Shown in pieces: positions 1-9,905 of a DNA stretch of 17,531 nucleotides. The position numbers and the translations under genes were made by a program. The notes below the pieces were generated by a model. The model was not told the origin of the DNA and searched no databases. It was given only the letters and a program-made list of their open reading frames with translations. The DNA is from Spirogloea muscicola (Eukaryota; Streptophyta; Zygnematophyceae; Spirogloeales; Spirogloeaceae): positions 83,719 through 101,249 of the forward strand of contig WELB01000101.1 in the NCBI GenBank assembly GCA_009602725.1, in the 5' to 3' direction. How positions within the stretch are numbered: the stretch's first letter is position 1; every line of letters begins with the position of its first letter.

Positions 1-2760
1 GGCGGCGGGGGCGGCCCGAGGCAGCCGGCGGTGCCCCCGCTCGGCCTCGCGGCAGCGGCAGGCGCGCCTCCAGCCAGCTGCGACAAGGACGAGCCTCCTG
101 CGGCGCCTCCGGCCGATGGCCGCGTCCGCAGGTCTGTGTCCTCTGGGACTCCTGGCTCCTGCGTGCACTGTGATGAGTGCCGGCAGCGGCCTCGCCGCGG
201 CCACGAGCTCGTTCTGAGTGCGCACGTCGAATATCGGGCTCTGACGAGGAGCCATATCGAGGCGCGCAGGTACGCCGTCGTGGGAGCGGGCTTCGCCGGT
301 GTGGCCATTGCCTGGCACCTCCTCCAGGCATGCTTCGCACCTTAAAGCCTGAACCCTGGCACTAGCTGCACTTTGCATCTCCTGAGCTTGCAGCGCATGC
401 CGTGTGCTTCAACGTCCGCGTGACTGTGCACATCACATCCTCGTGCAGCTCACCACAGCTTCAGCGCCCGTGGCGGTTGAGTTGTTTGATCGCCTGGGCG
501 TTGGAGCCGGGGCTTCTGGCATTTCGGGAGGCCTCTTGCACCCGTTCTCACCGCGTGGTACGAGCTACTGTTGCCTCTGCTCGAAGGCAGATTCTATCAG
601 AGTTTGCTCACTGTTTTTGCCCATGGCGCGCTGAAAAGAGCTGCAGATCGTACTACTGAAGCATTGCAACCCAGCAGCTTGATCGTTAGTGTAACAGTGA
701 GTTTGTGTGTGTCCAAGTCATTAAATTTTTTGGGGGTTTTGTGCATACACTCTCATCACAGCTATCTTGCGTGCGAGCCACTGCTGAGGACCCGTTACCC
801 CCGCGCATGTTTTGGATATCATCAGGCAAGCTCCTCTGGAAGGGCCAGGAGTGCTGGAGGGCTGCCCTGCAGCTCGTGGAGGCTGCTGAGAGGGCTGTGC
901 AGAGCAACAGCTCCTGTGCTGACTGCAAGCAACCCATCATTGTGCGAAGGTACTGTCATTGGTGGCTGCTGTGTTTTGCCACCTGTGATTTCTGTCTCAT
1001 GCTCAATAGTGCATTCTGTCAGCAGCTGTATCCAACATGACCCTCCCATGATACAGCTGCTTGGTTTTGCAATATTCCTGTGACTTGCAGGGGTCTGCTC
1101 CGGCTGGCAACAGAGGATAAGCACTCGAGCGACTTCAGAAAGGTACAGAGGTCTAGGTAAGCTAAGCTTGCTTGAGTAGGAATTGACCACCTTTTGTTGC
1201 TATCCTGGCATCCTCCACTCTTGGGGAGGTTGCACCACAACCACCAGTTATCGGCTAGGAGCCTGATGCTTCCTCAGTCCGTGGTGGATTGGCAGAATGC
1301 AAAGGCTGCAAATGATGGGGATCTTACAAGAGCAACAGATGGCAATGACGCCTTCTGCATCACAAGTACCAGGGCGAGGCTACTAGTGCCTGGCCTGAAC
1401 ATACCTGATGATGCTGCTGCACTCTACCTGCCAGCCGGTCTGACCATCCATCCCAGGCGTTACCTTGAGGTGAGTGCGCCAATATGGCACAAATACTTGT
1501 GCTCGGCTGACTCATCAGCAGCTTCGAAATTCTGCACACATGCAGTTGTCTGTTGAGATGACCTGGACTGGCTAGTCTGCCTACCTGAATACTCTGGATG
1601 CTGCCTCCACCCTCTGTCATTCCAGGCCCTATGGCACAGCTGCAGATGCTATGCCCACAGTGCGAGCGAAAGTGCCTGCCCTGGCACCTCCGCAACTTTT
1701 AGGCATTTGGAAATTGGATCTCTGGCAGATCTCCCTTTGGGTGAGTTTGCTTTGTGCGTCGACGATCAGTTCATGACACCTCATTTGCATATGCGGCATC
1801 CATCACCAGCGGAGTTTGGTCAGTGCTTCTGCTCGTTAGCCTGTGCGTCTTGTTGATGGACTGCTTCAATGTCGTGAACGAGAGAAGCACAAAGGTAATC
1901 AGAGAATGGTGATGCTTTGTATGTGGTTACTTATTCATGGGCATTTGTGTCACCTGCTCGTATCATTGCAGGCCATTATGAGGCTGCTGTCATCTGTCTA
2001 GGTGCAGCAGTGGCAAGCTTACACGAATTCAAGGCCCGCTTACCCCTCATCATGTGTCGAGGAAAAATTCTTGAACTTCGAGCTAGCTGCGCCAGGTGTC
2101 TATCACTTCGGCTCGCTGCCCTGTAAATGTTGATGTACTAAATTGCACAGACTGGCTGCTCAAGCCGTGCTGCAATGCTGACATGCATGATGTACAAGTG
2201 GAAGTGAATGTTGGTAAGGAGTAGGCAGATGCATCACTGACAGTCATGCCCATGTTGTCCTTCACATTGTCAGCCATAATAGTTACCCCCCCAACGCACC
2301 CAGTCTGCTGGGAAGCACTTGGCTGGCACACCAAGGGAACGGAGAAATGCTGTTAGGCGCCACCAAAGAGTATGGAGATGAGAATACCAGCTCGTCTGTC
2401 AGTCCAGCGGAAGCACAACGGGCATCGGATGAGCTACTTGGGAGATTCTCACAAATATATCCACAAATCATGAGTTGCAGCGTAGCTGCAGTCAGAGCCG
2501 GTGTCAGGGCACTGCCACCTAGGACTGCCTTTGGGTCTCTGCCGATAGCTGGCAAGCTGATATGGCCTTATCAGCATAGTCTGGCAGCAGCTGAGGCACG
2601 GGTAGAGGCCAAACCCTCCCTTTGGCTAGCTGGCGGCCTTGGATCTCGTGGCCTGATCTACCATGCCTGGCTTGCAGAGTGCATTGCGAATGCAATTATC
2701 CATGATAGTGAGAGCCTCCTTCCCGCTGAGCTCTGCAGTTGGGATAGGGGCAAGCTATAA
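1..2760 (+). CDS. FAD-dependent oxidoreductase (DAO family), eight exons, 5' end unresolved
   Basis: Exons read: ?-327, 449-557, 826-949, 1091-1142, 1278-1469, 1626-1740, 1972-2095 and 2274-2760 (stop TAA 2758-2760). Phases agree at every junction, and exons 2-8 give 400 residues. Exon 1 carries the Rossmann FAD-binding motif RYAVVGAGFAGVAIAWHLL (GxGxxG). Exons 2-3 join to GVGAGASGISGGLLHPFSPRG followed by KLLWKGQECW. Exon 7 has EAAVICLGA, the usual second strand contact of the family. Exon 8 ends with LAGGLGSRGLIYHAWLAE, the C-terminal FAD-binding GLGSRGL signature also seen in the MnmC oxidoreductase domain. The order and text match, from memory, the plant/algal chloroplast-predicted DAO-type oxidoreductases; the substrate is unknown. 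The frame is open and Ala/Pro-rich from base 1 with no ATG, so the start and any transit peptide are unresolved. No TGTAA polyadenylation signal was found within 780 bases after the stop. Family assignment is strong; precise function is not. Confidence 0.86.
328..448 (+). other. Probable GC-AG intron (intron 1 of the oxidoreductase gene)
   Basis: Exon 1 must end after HLLQ and before the in-frame TAA at 343-345. There is no GT dinucleotide between 303 and 342. The best donor is CAG|GCATGC at 327/328. The acceptor gtgcag at 443-448 keeps phase 0 and leads into LTTASAPVAVELFD. The other six introns (558-825, 950-1090, 1143-1277, 1470-1625, 1741-1971, 2096-2273) are GT-AG, 135-268 bases long. 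Confidence 0.7.
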
Positions 2761-3549
2761 CGTCTATCTGCCTGTTAAACACGGCTTCTAAGCACCGATG
2801 GACACTTCCTGTGTGGAGCATTATCTGTATTGGCTTACCACTCCGCTACGTGGTGGCCTACCACTCTGCTAAATAGAGGTCGTGGAGGCTTTGCTTGCAG
2901 TGAGTGTTTGGCTTGCATCACGTCCATGGCTCGCCAGAACCATTACTTGGCGTTGGCCACATTGAGGATGTGTGCACTCCTGTTTGAGCACAGCAACTGC
3001 GGCCTCACAGCTTACCAGACCTGTCTCACCGCCACAGAGCCTTAACTGACTGCTAGGCCTCTTCATCTGATGGAGGACCCTTGCTTGCCTAGCTAGCTTG
3101 CTTACATGCCGGGAGCAATTCAGGCTAGCTGATAAATCAGCATAAATAATGCCACACCGCCACACTATTGCTTTGCAGCTTGATGCTAATTGGATGTATT
3201 GAACGTTGAGCGGTGACTTCACAGTGTGTACGTGGGCACAGGTAATGTGCAGATTGGGCCAATGTATTGCTACGAAGCTGCTCGCGTCCATGTACTTTTG
3301 CCATGGTTTATCAATCTGCTGCTGCAGACTTATTAGGCAGGACGGCTAACTTCACGTGTAGAGCTTGCTCGAGTGTGGGTTAGAAGACCATGTGCTTTGG
3401 GGTGGTGTGACTAACCTCGACGCCAACTTACAACAGTCTTAGGGCAGCAGACGGTGGCTGACGAGTGCACCCCTTCAATATTCAGGACGATTGGGCCACT
3501 GGGCCTGTGTATTGAGATTAAAAATATGGCCCTAATGGTCTGTGAGGGG
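2761..3549. other. Downstream region, no gene recognised
   Basis: This stretch follows the oxidoreductase stop codon. It presumably holds the 3' UTR and intergenic sequence. Open frames of 69-140 codons occur on both strands but show no familiar motif. A short direct repeat (TACCACTCnGCTA at 2836 and 2859) was the only structure noticed. Confidence 0.5.
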
Positions 3550-4098
3550 CTAGTGTGAGCTGTCTGATGCCCACGTTAAAAAACAACCACTGCGGGTAAC
3601 ATGAAGGGTGGTCTCCCCCCCCCGTCCACTCCCGTCGTCGTTTTGCTGCAGCTCCATGCTGTCTCGTAACACAACTCTGGGGCGCCGTATTCGGGCCGAG
3701 GAAGCGGCCAACAGTCCTGGTCGACAACGCAGTGAGGTGCTCGGTATCCGGCCATCCTGTCGAGCCTTTGCTCGCCTCTCGTTGACCCTAAACCTCTCGA
3801 GGTATCTAGTCTCCATGCATTCATTAAGATTTGCCTGCAGCATTGGTAGTCCAGCTATTGACTCACTATATTCATTATCTAGTTTGGATGTTGGCCTTTC
3901 ACAGCCCTCGCCCCCTTCAGGAAAGCTCACTACTCCATACCGATGGTGAAGACCTCCGATAGTGTCGACAGTATATGGACGGATCGTCTGCTGGAGATCG
4001 TCGATGCCTAGTAGTATATTATGAGGGCCAGGTCGAAAAGTCGGCAGCTGCGAAAAACCAGGCAGAGCAAGGGGATGGAGAATGGTCGAAGGGGCCAA
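3550..4098 (-). pseudogene. Family R fragment, copy 1: unidentified protein relic
   Basis: A 182-codon open frame on the - strand. Near residues 28-34 it reads NILLGID, which resembles the C-terminal ILG.D strand of retropepsins, so a protease-to-RT segment of a retroelement is possible but unproven. Residues around 87-115 contain LQANLNECMETRYLERF, then KARQDGRIP. This block is repeated with conservative changes in the second copy near 12420-12555, which argues that it was once protein-coding. Most of the last 60 residues look like out-of-frame continuation (Arg/Ser-rich, running over a poly-C tract at 3617-3625). The upstream side is cut by the LTR at 4103. The family is not recognised; a retroelement polyprotein part is the likeliest reading. 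Confidence 0.45.
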
Positions 4099-4102
4099 TA
4101 TA

Positions 4103-4646
4103 TGTAGAGAACCTCGCCATACACACGCAGTCAGAGTGAGCAGTCTTTCTTGAGGTCGGCTGTAGGGGGTTTAGGGACCAAACCCACTTCATTGGCACAA
4201 AGTACTAGCGCATCGGCGCAGCGGAAGACAGGCCCTGTGGCGCCGCCGTCCGGCGGCGACTCCACCTCCTGGGGGCAGGCCGGCGCAGCAGCCCCGCAGC
4301 AGAGTGCGGCAGCGGCTGCGGCGGCGAGCAGCGGCAAGGCTGCTCCTGGGCTTCCCCGCTTCGAACTCCTCTCGAGCCTCAGCCCCAAGGCTCCTCGTGC
4401 TTCCCGTGCCAACCCCCCTCTAGGTGTGTGAGCGGGTCGCCCCATGGCCCGCCTTGCGGCAGGCCAAAGATCCTCCCTTGAACGGGTGGATCCTGGCGAG
4501 GGGTAATCAAGGACGGGCGGGGCCCGCACCTGGGCGGGCCACTTGCCCAGCGAGCCAGCCCGCCACCTGGCGGGCCACTTGTCCAAGTGGCCGGTCATGT
4601 AATGCCAACAGAGCCATGTGGCTTCACCAAACGGCTGGTCCTATCA
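4103..4646 (-). mobile_element. Lone LTR, element C type, - strand (544 bp)
   Basis: Its reverse complement aligns end to end with the 5' LTR of element C (15102-15648), from TGATAGGACCAGCC... to ...TTCTCTACA, with only small indels. It starts TG and ends CA. No primer binding site follows its 3' end at 4102 and no polypurine tract precedes its 5' end at 4647, so it is a solo LTR or a truncated remnant. The five flanking bases (atata at left, ccgag at right) do not form a target-site duplication, which suggests recombination or decay. The hairpin shared by this LTR group lies at 4241-4258. Confidence 0.85.
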
Positions 4647-6457
4647 CCGAGCACCCAGGATGGAAAGTAGCATTCCAAATACCCGCTCGGATGTACCTCT
4701 GATGTAGCAGCCGCGAGTCGGAAACTAGTATCCAGGAAGGAGTATCCCGCTTATGGCCTTATCGGCAGCCAGGGCATGGCCAGCACGCCGACACGAGGCC
4801 ATGAAATGTTTTGTAAAGGTGCGAAGACATGCAGTACAGCAGGGGCAATAGAGAAATTAGAAGATGCTCATCCGAAGTGAGGGCCCGAACTGGGAAGGAC
4901 AATGTTGGAACGCGCTGGAAAGCGCCGATCGTTTACTAAGCAACTTACTGTCACGACCGATGGCTGCTCGAGCCATCTCAGTCGATCGCGGAAGTCGAGA
5001 TTTTTAGGTGCCGGTAGGCACCTTGTCTGCTGCTGGTCTACTCTTTTGGGGCGGGCCCAGCTCCCAGTCACCATTCTCTTTAGATTACCGCTGCTCTTTA
5101 TGAACCTGAATATGATATTCAAAGATGGAGACGAATGCCTTCGCCAACGAGAGTAGGCGTTCCCGTCTTGGCCAGCCCAAGAGACCGGATGAGGTCTGAG
5201 TGATGGCCGACCGAGGAAGGGCGAGCTGATTGTCAAGCGGAGGCGCGGCAAAGCAAGCAATCGGGAAGCTAATGGATTGGGCCTGCAACAATCAGGGCAT
5301 CGGCAAAGCCAGGACTCGGGAAGCTATGACAGTGGCTTGCGTCTCCCCGCGAGAGGTTTCAAATTGTACGACGGGCTGCAGCAAGAGGCAGCAGCAGGCC
5401 TGAGGCTCTCCGTGTTGGCGTCACTGCACAAAGACATGGTATTGGTATTGCCCACCACTCATATATTGTCACGTGCCAGCCCCCTTCTATATCAGCAGCC
5501 GCAATCGTTTATTCAGGGTATGTCAAGGCTCTGCCCCAAAGCCCACCCTCAGGAGGGCGGGCCTTTTAAGAGGGGAATAGAATCACGAGGAAGAGATCGG
5601 CGTGTGCCCAAAACAGCGCGCCTACATGTTACAAACAGATGGTTTTACTGATAATTTATTTGCTTAACTCGTATGTATAGGTATAGGTGCTGTGTGCTGT
5701 GTGCGCTGTACCAGCTCAGTGCGCGCTTTATGACTTCACCATAGCTGGTCGGCGGGGTAGGGGGGTATGACCAGGGAGTCCTGTGTTTTCAGCGTCGATG
5801 ATTAGGATGAATTCGCGTTGATTGTTAGGTCAGCGGCTGCTTTGCTGACCTTGCCGACCCAGCACGCTGCGGGCTTCCCCACGCGGTGGCCACGTGCTTC
5901 CATGCCGTTCCACAATTCCGGCCGGGGTCAATGACGCTGGTGGCAAGCAAGCCCTCGCACTCTCCAACACCACCCCACCCAGCCAGTCCAAGTAGCAACC
6001 TTTGAGCGCTGCCGCTATTGCCGCCACGATGCCGTGTCAGCTTACAGCCGTGAGCACCGCCATACATAATTCACAGTTGTCGCTGCCACCGCTAGGTGCT
6101 GCTATCATAGCAGCGCCAGGATAGCAGCGCCATTCTCAACACTCAAACACGTGTCACAAGCCCTTGCAGGCGCGTCACACTGCGGTGCTTGGGCTTTACA
6201 CAGTGTTGCATGCGCGCAGTGTCCACGGTCATCCACGGGATGTACACGCCTTCTTGGCCGGGTTCGTGACCGGAGGGCAGGCAGCCCTGCACTTCTGCCC
6301 GCTAATTTGGTCGGCCCCACTCGGCGCTTCCTTAAACGCAGCTGCCGCGCCGCTCCACCGCCGCTGCTGCTGCTGGCGTCGCCTTCACCGTCGCCACAAA
6401 CCATGGGCGTCTATCTATAGATACATACTGTCCGTAATCCGTCCAGTAAAGCGGGGC
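4647..6457. other. Region without recognisable gene
   Basis: Between the lone LTR and element A. The longest open frames (4868-5260 minus, 130 codons; 5277-5651 plus, 124 codons; 6164-6487 plus, 107 codons) have low-complexity or unfamiliar products and no motif I can name. A 12-base direct repeat, atagcagcgcca, occurs at 6107 and 6121, and a short CTG run lies near 6363. Probably intergenic DNA or transposon debris too old to read. Confidence 0.4.
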
Positions 6458-7196
6458 TGTAACGTTCCCACTTACTGTGGACATTAAGCGAGCGACTAGG
6501 TGGTCACGCTTACCTGATTGGCCCGTGACCGACCTGGCCTGGCCAGGTGTTCGCGTACGAGGGCCTCGTCGGCGCGGTGTCCACCCTGGCGCGCCTCGAG
6601 GGGTCGGCCCCCGGCGAGGGCCAGTCCGCCAGGTCGGCCCAACCCCGGCGTGGGGCCTTCCGAGAGGTCGACCCCTAGGGGTGGACCTCGTTCAGCCCGC
6701 CCTGCGGGGCGGGCCTTCCCCTCGACAGGTCTGCCCCGCAGGGCGGGCCTTCCCCTCGACAGGTCTGCCCCGCAGGGCGAGCCTCGTTCGGCCCGCCCCT
6801 CGGGGTGGGCCTTGAGCGAACCCCATGCGTTCCTGAAGGGGGGCCGGCACCGGGAGCACCACGAGTCTGGGGCAGAGACACGGACAGGGAGTTCGGATCT
6901 GTGAAGCCCTGTGAGAGGCGCAGCCCTGCTGCTGCGCCTGCTGCCGCAGCCTGTCGCCGGCAGGACGCTGCCGACTATCTTCGAGGCGTCCGTGGCCGGC
7001 CTTTGGTGGAGTAGCTGCGGTCTGGTGCTCGAGAGGTGGAGACGCCGCCTGACGGCGGCGCCACAGGCCAAGACTTCACCTTTGCGCCGAGGCTCGAGGT
7101 GCTTCACGGTGGGGGCTTTGCTCCTAAATCCCTACGTCCGAACCCAATCAGGACTTGACCGCCTCATTGCCTGTGTACAGGGGTCTGGTCACTACA
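6458..7196 (+). repeat. 5' LTR of element A (739 bp)
   Basis: Begins TGTAACG and ends CACTACA, directly before TT plus the primer binding site. Its last 160 bases parallel the element C LTR: hairpin, 'gccacagg', 'tccctaaatcccta', 'ccgaac', 'aggact', then ...TACA. The middle holds a 34-bp tandem repeat (6711-6778). The left end is placed by analogy with the TGTAATG start of the element C LTR, so it is less sure than the right end. A long - strand open frame over this LTR (6496-7107) is a by-product of GC-rich repeats. Confidence 0.7.
6711..6778. repeat. 34-bp tandem repeat in the LTR of element A
   Basis: The unit gggccttcccctcgacaggt plus ctgccccgcagggc occurs at 6711-6744 and almost identically at 6745-6778. 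Degenerate related units precede it (6664-6710) and follow it (to about 6815). Each unit contains complementary GCCC/GGGC tracts able to fold. Confidence 0.85.
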
Positions 7197-7198
7197 TT

Positions 7199-7210
7199 TA
7201 GTATCAGAGG
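7199..7210 (+). promoter_or_regulatory. Primer binding site of element A (mutated)
   Basis: TAGTATCAGAGG lies two bases after the LTR end. It matches TGGTATCAGAG, the complement of the initiator methionine tRNA 3' end, except for G to A at the second base. Element C carries the unmutated form at the same offset. Confidence 0.85.
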
Positions 7211-7479
7211 CTCTTATTGCATCTCGCAGGTCTTGTTGGCTTTTGCAGACACTGATGCAAGGATCCTCTTGAAGTTCTGCTTTTACTTTCTCGGTTGAGC
7301 GAGATAAATTTTGTCAGAGTAGAGAAGTGGTATTGCAGTCGAGCGGCAATTGCAATTCTGCTATCGGCGCCACGACCATCGGCATCGGCTGCCGACTTTT
7401 CCTTCGCGTGCGTACCACGGTCTTTCGGCGGATTGCCTACTGTGTGTGGGAGGTTGAAACCGGCAGCCGCTGAGCGGCA

Positions 7480-7953
7480 AATGTCAGCTCCGCCCTGGCC
7501 GAAGAGGCCCTTGGACTGATTCTGGCCATTGGACTGGTTGTGGCCACCCAAGCCAAAGAGGCCCTTGGATTCCCTCTGGTCCTGGCCACCCTGACCATAG
7601 TTTGAGGCAAAGTCCTGATTGTTGTTGCTGCTGCTACCAGCGTTCTTCACTCCCTCGGCAACATTGCCGAGGAAGCCCTGACCCTCACTCCGACCCTGAC
7701 CTACGGAGTTGCTCACAGTATCCTTGACATCACCAGCAATATCACCAACATCGCTGAATATCCTGACTGCGTTGCGGCTATTGCCATAGCCCTTGTTGTT
7801 GAGGTCTCGGATGCCACTGCCAGCCTTCTGGGCAATGCCGCTCTCATTGTTAGTTGGTGCATCCTTGACGTCCTTCTTGTCTAGCTTGCCGGCACCACTG
7901 AAGATGGCCCCCGCCTTCTGAGCGGTGGCCTGGCCTGCAGATCTGCTATCAGA
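7480..7953 (-). pseudogene. Antisense coding-like segment in the element A leader (Gly/Gln/Asn-rich, GLFG motifs)
   Basis: The - strand frame is open from an in-frame stop at 7956-7954 down to 7204. From about 7941 to 7490 it reads as a believable hydrophilic protein: AQKAGAIFSGAGKLDKKDVK, later FSDVGDIAGDVKDTVSNSV, then GFLGNVAEGVKNAG, then two copies of QSKGLFG/ESKGLFG within a Gln/Asn/Gly-rich tail. There is no ATG in the frame; an ATG at 8022-8020 lies in true leader sequence. The leader of element A is 958 bases against 488 in element C, a difference of 470 bases, about the size of this segment. The simplest reading is a captured host exon or gene piece in antisense. The amphipathic KD/VKD pattern is vaguely LEA-like, but no family is claimed. 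Confidence 0.5.
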
Positions 7954-8269
7954 TTACTCGTTCCACCTAGCTCGGCCTTGTGCTCCAATCTTGGACCTTC
8001 TCTGCAGTTGCTTGTCTGCCATGCTGTTTGGAGGTACGGGTTTTGGCGCTGTTCTGCTTGCTCGCTTGCTGGGGTTCCAGTATTGCGGTGTTCTGCAATG
8101 CAGTATGAAGTCGTGATATGCTGAGCAATGGAGCCTGAATTGATCATTCAGTGTTTCCCCTGAAAGGCATGGAGTCGATACTCCAGTGCGCGCCCTAGCC
8201 CTTCTCTGCCGGCGGTACAAGCGGTTGCAGTGGAGGGGACGGTGAAAGAGATGGCACAACTCCGGACCC

Positions 8270-8440
8270 CGGACGACGGTCGGCCCTGTTGGCCCGGCCC
8301 TCAGGACGGCTTCCGGCCCCGGTGGCCTGTCGTTGGAGGACGTGCGCTGACTCGCACTCCTCAGGACGGCCTCCGCCCTGGTGCCTGGTTTTGGAGGATT
8401 GCACTGAGTCGCACCCCTCACGGGAGCATCGGGAGGCGGC
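8270..8440 (+). repeat. ~58-60-bp tandem repeat, about 3 degenerate copies
   Basis: cctcaggacggc occurs at 8299 and 8359, ttggagga at 8333 and 8391, and ctga(c/g)tcgcac(t/c)cctca at 8347 and 8404. The period is 57-60 bases, so the repeat is roughly in phase as protein (TPQDG.RP.W..). Confidence 0.75.
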
Positions 8441-8639
8441 CGCTGTCATGGACCCCGTAAGGAATGAGTATCGTCAAGCCCAAGGACGAGTCGTTGGTGT
8501 TACACAGCAAAGTTCGGAGCCAAAGTTATCAATGGGTCAAAACAAGGCATTCAAGCCAACGGTTGAAGTACAAAGAATGCAGAATACAAGCGTCTGGGGG
8601 GGGGGCGGCAGCGCAGAATGGGCTGCTTCTCCCCCTTAA

Positions 8640-9680
8640 GTACTCATCGAGGTTTCGCGGAGCCCTGCCTCCGGCCTCATGGGATTATTGAGCGTCCGGC
8701 CACTTGCTACAAGCCTTCACAGAATATCCACCCCTAGCCGCTGCCTTTGCCGCTGGAGTCGCCGCCAATTGTGAGAACCCGTGCCTAATACTGATAAAGA
8801 TCTAACACTTGCAGAAAACTATATTCCGACTTGTGGCTTTGTCGCCGTCGCGCTGGAACTCCAGATTGCTCTCTCATCAGCGTCGCGCGCCGTTGTTCAA
8901 GGTTTGCACTATATTAGATGTTACGCGTCGTCCTTCACCCGACTGGTGAGCTAATTAGCCCCCTCAGTATCATCCGGCTATCATTCCCATGGTGTTGATG
9001 GTCCCATCTGTGTAACTTCGTTACAGACCCTGCCTCACACGCCCTGCTTGGGGCGTTGTGCAAGGAGGTGCAGGCCACGCTCATGGACGGTCTAGTACCG
9101 CTGAGCGCTGGCTGAAGCGGGTTATGGGCCAAGTGCATTGGTTGCACGACGGTTATGGCTAGAAGCACACCCTTTTAGGGGAAAGGTGCAAGCCCCGCTC
9201 GGCTGGCTGACTATCAGCGAGCGGTGGCTCAGGATGGCCAGAGCCTAGGTGCATAATTTGCACGGGGCTCAGGTGCATGATTGCACCAAGGCCAGAGCCA
9301 AGCGAACGCCACTTTCGGGTCGTGTCGCCCGCCCGCTTTCCGGGAGTGTTCTGGCCAGATGGAGCGTGGGGACCTCCGCGTCTGGCTGGACGAGAACACG
9401 TATTGATTCGTGCAATTTGGCACGGCCGACGCGGCAAGAGTGCATCTTGCGCTGCATGCCTCACTGACGAGCCTCACCAGTGCTGGAATCCGTGATGGAA
9501 AGCACCATTCCCGAGATGTACAACACCTGGTAATGGTCCTCAACCTCTTTGACCATTGTCTTTGGTTAGTCCACGTACGCAAGCTGGGGGCTGGCGTGGA
9601 CACTATGACGACGGAGGCATTATGAGATTCCTTCGATGGCGGCGCATGGCGCAAGCTTACAACTTTGAGATGTCACTGAT
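8640..9680. other. Unidentified stretch inside element A
   Basis: About 1 kb occupying the place of the gag capsid region. No match to element C gag was seen by eye and no convincing coding frame. It holds three small hairpins built from GTGCA/TGCAC (9133-9147, 9249-9263, 9273-9286). It could be an old insertion or heavily mutated gag. Confidence 0.4.
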
Positions 9681-9689
9681 CGAAAGAAC

Positions 9690-9905
9690 GCCCTCCTGCT
9701 GAGGCGGGACGGAGGCGAGGCCCACTGAGGAGCCGTATGCACGCGCTCTCCTGCTGAGGCGGGCGTCCCTTCTCACCAAGCCGTGGCAGCTTGGACGAAG
9801 GCGGGGCCCACTGCGGGACCGCATGCACGCGCTCTCCTGCTGGGGCGGGCGCCTTCTACCAAGCCGTGGCAGCTCGGACGAAGGCGAGGCCCACTGAGGT
9901 GCCGC
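9690..9905 (+). repeat. ~85-bp tandem repeat, about 2.5 copies
   Basis: The anchor ggcccactg recurs with CCCACTG at 9721, 9807 and 9890 (periods 86 and 83). Between anchors both full units carry atgcacgcgctctcctgctg, ggcgggcg and accaagccgtggcagct in that order. A partial unit (cctcctgctgaggcggga) precedes the first anchor. Confidence 0.9.

Noticed and set aside
571-1190. Long open frames on both strands over the oxidoreductase introns
   Set aside because: They span introns 2-4 and read exons in the wrong frame; the spliced + strand model explains the region with matching phases.
4098-4651. Target-site duplication around the lone LTR
   Set aside because: Flanking pentamers atata and ccgag do not match.
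6496-7107. 203-codon open frame on the - strand
   Set aside because: It lies fully inside the GC-rich repeat LTR of element A; the Arg/Pro/Gly-rich product mirrors the tandem units and lacks any motif.
7490-7620. GLFG-type nucleoporin gene
   Set aside because: Only two GLFG motifs are present and no nucleoporin domain; not enough for that name.
7997-8022. ATG at 8022-8020 (- strand, MADKQLQRR) as start of the antisense gene
   Set aside because: This part aligns with the leader of element C on the + strand, so it is leader sequence. A splice to the antisense frame would need a 54-base intron, which I consider unlikely.
9690-9905. CRISPR-like array
   Set aside because: The units are long, contiguous tandem repeats with no unique spacers, in a eukaryotic retroelement context.
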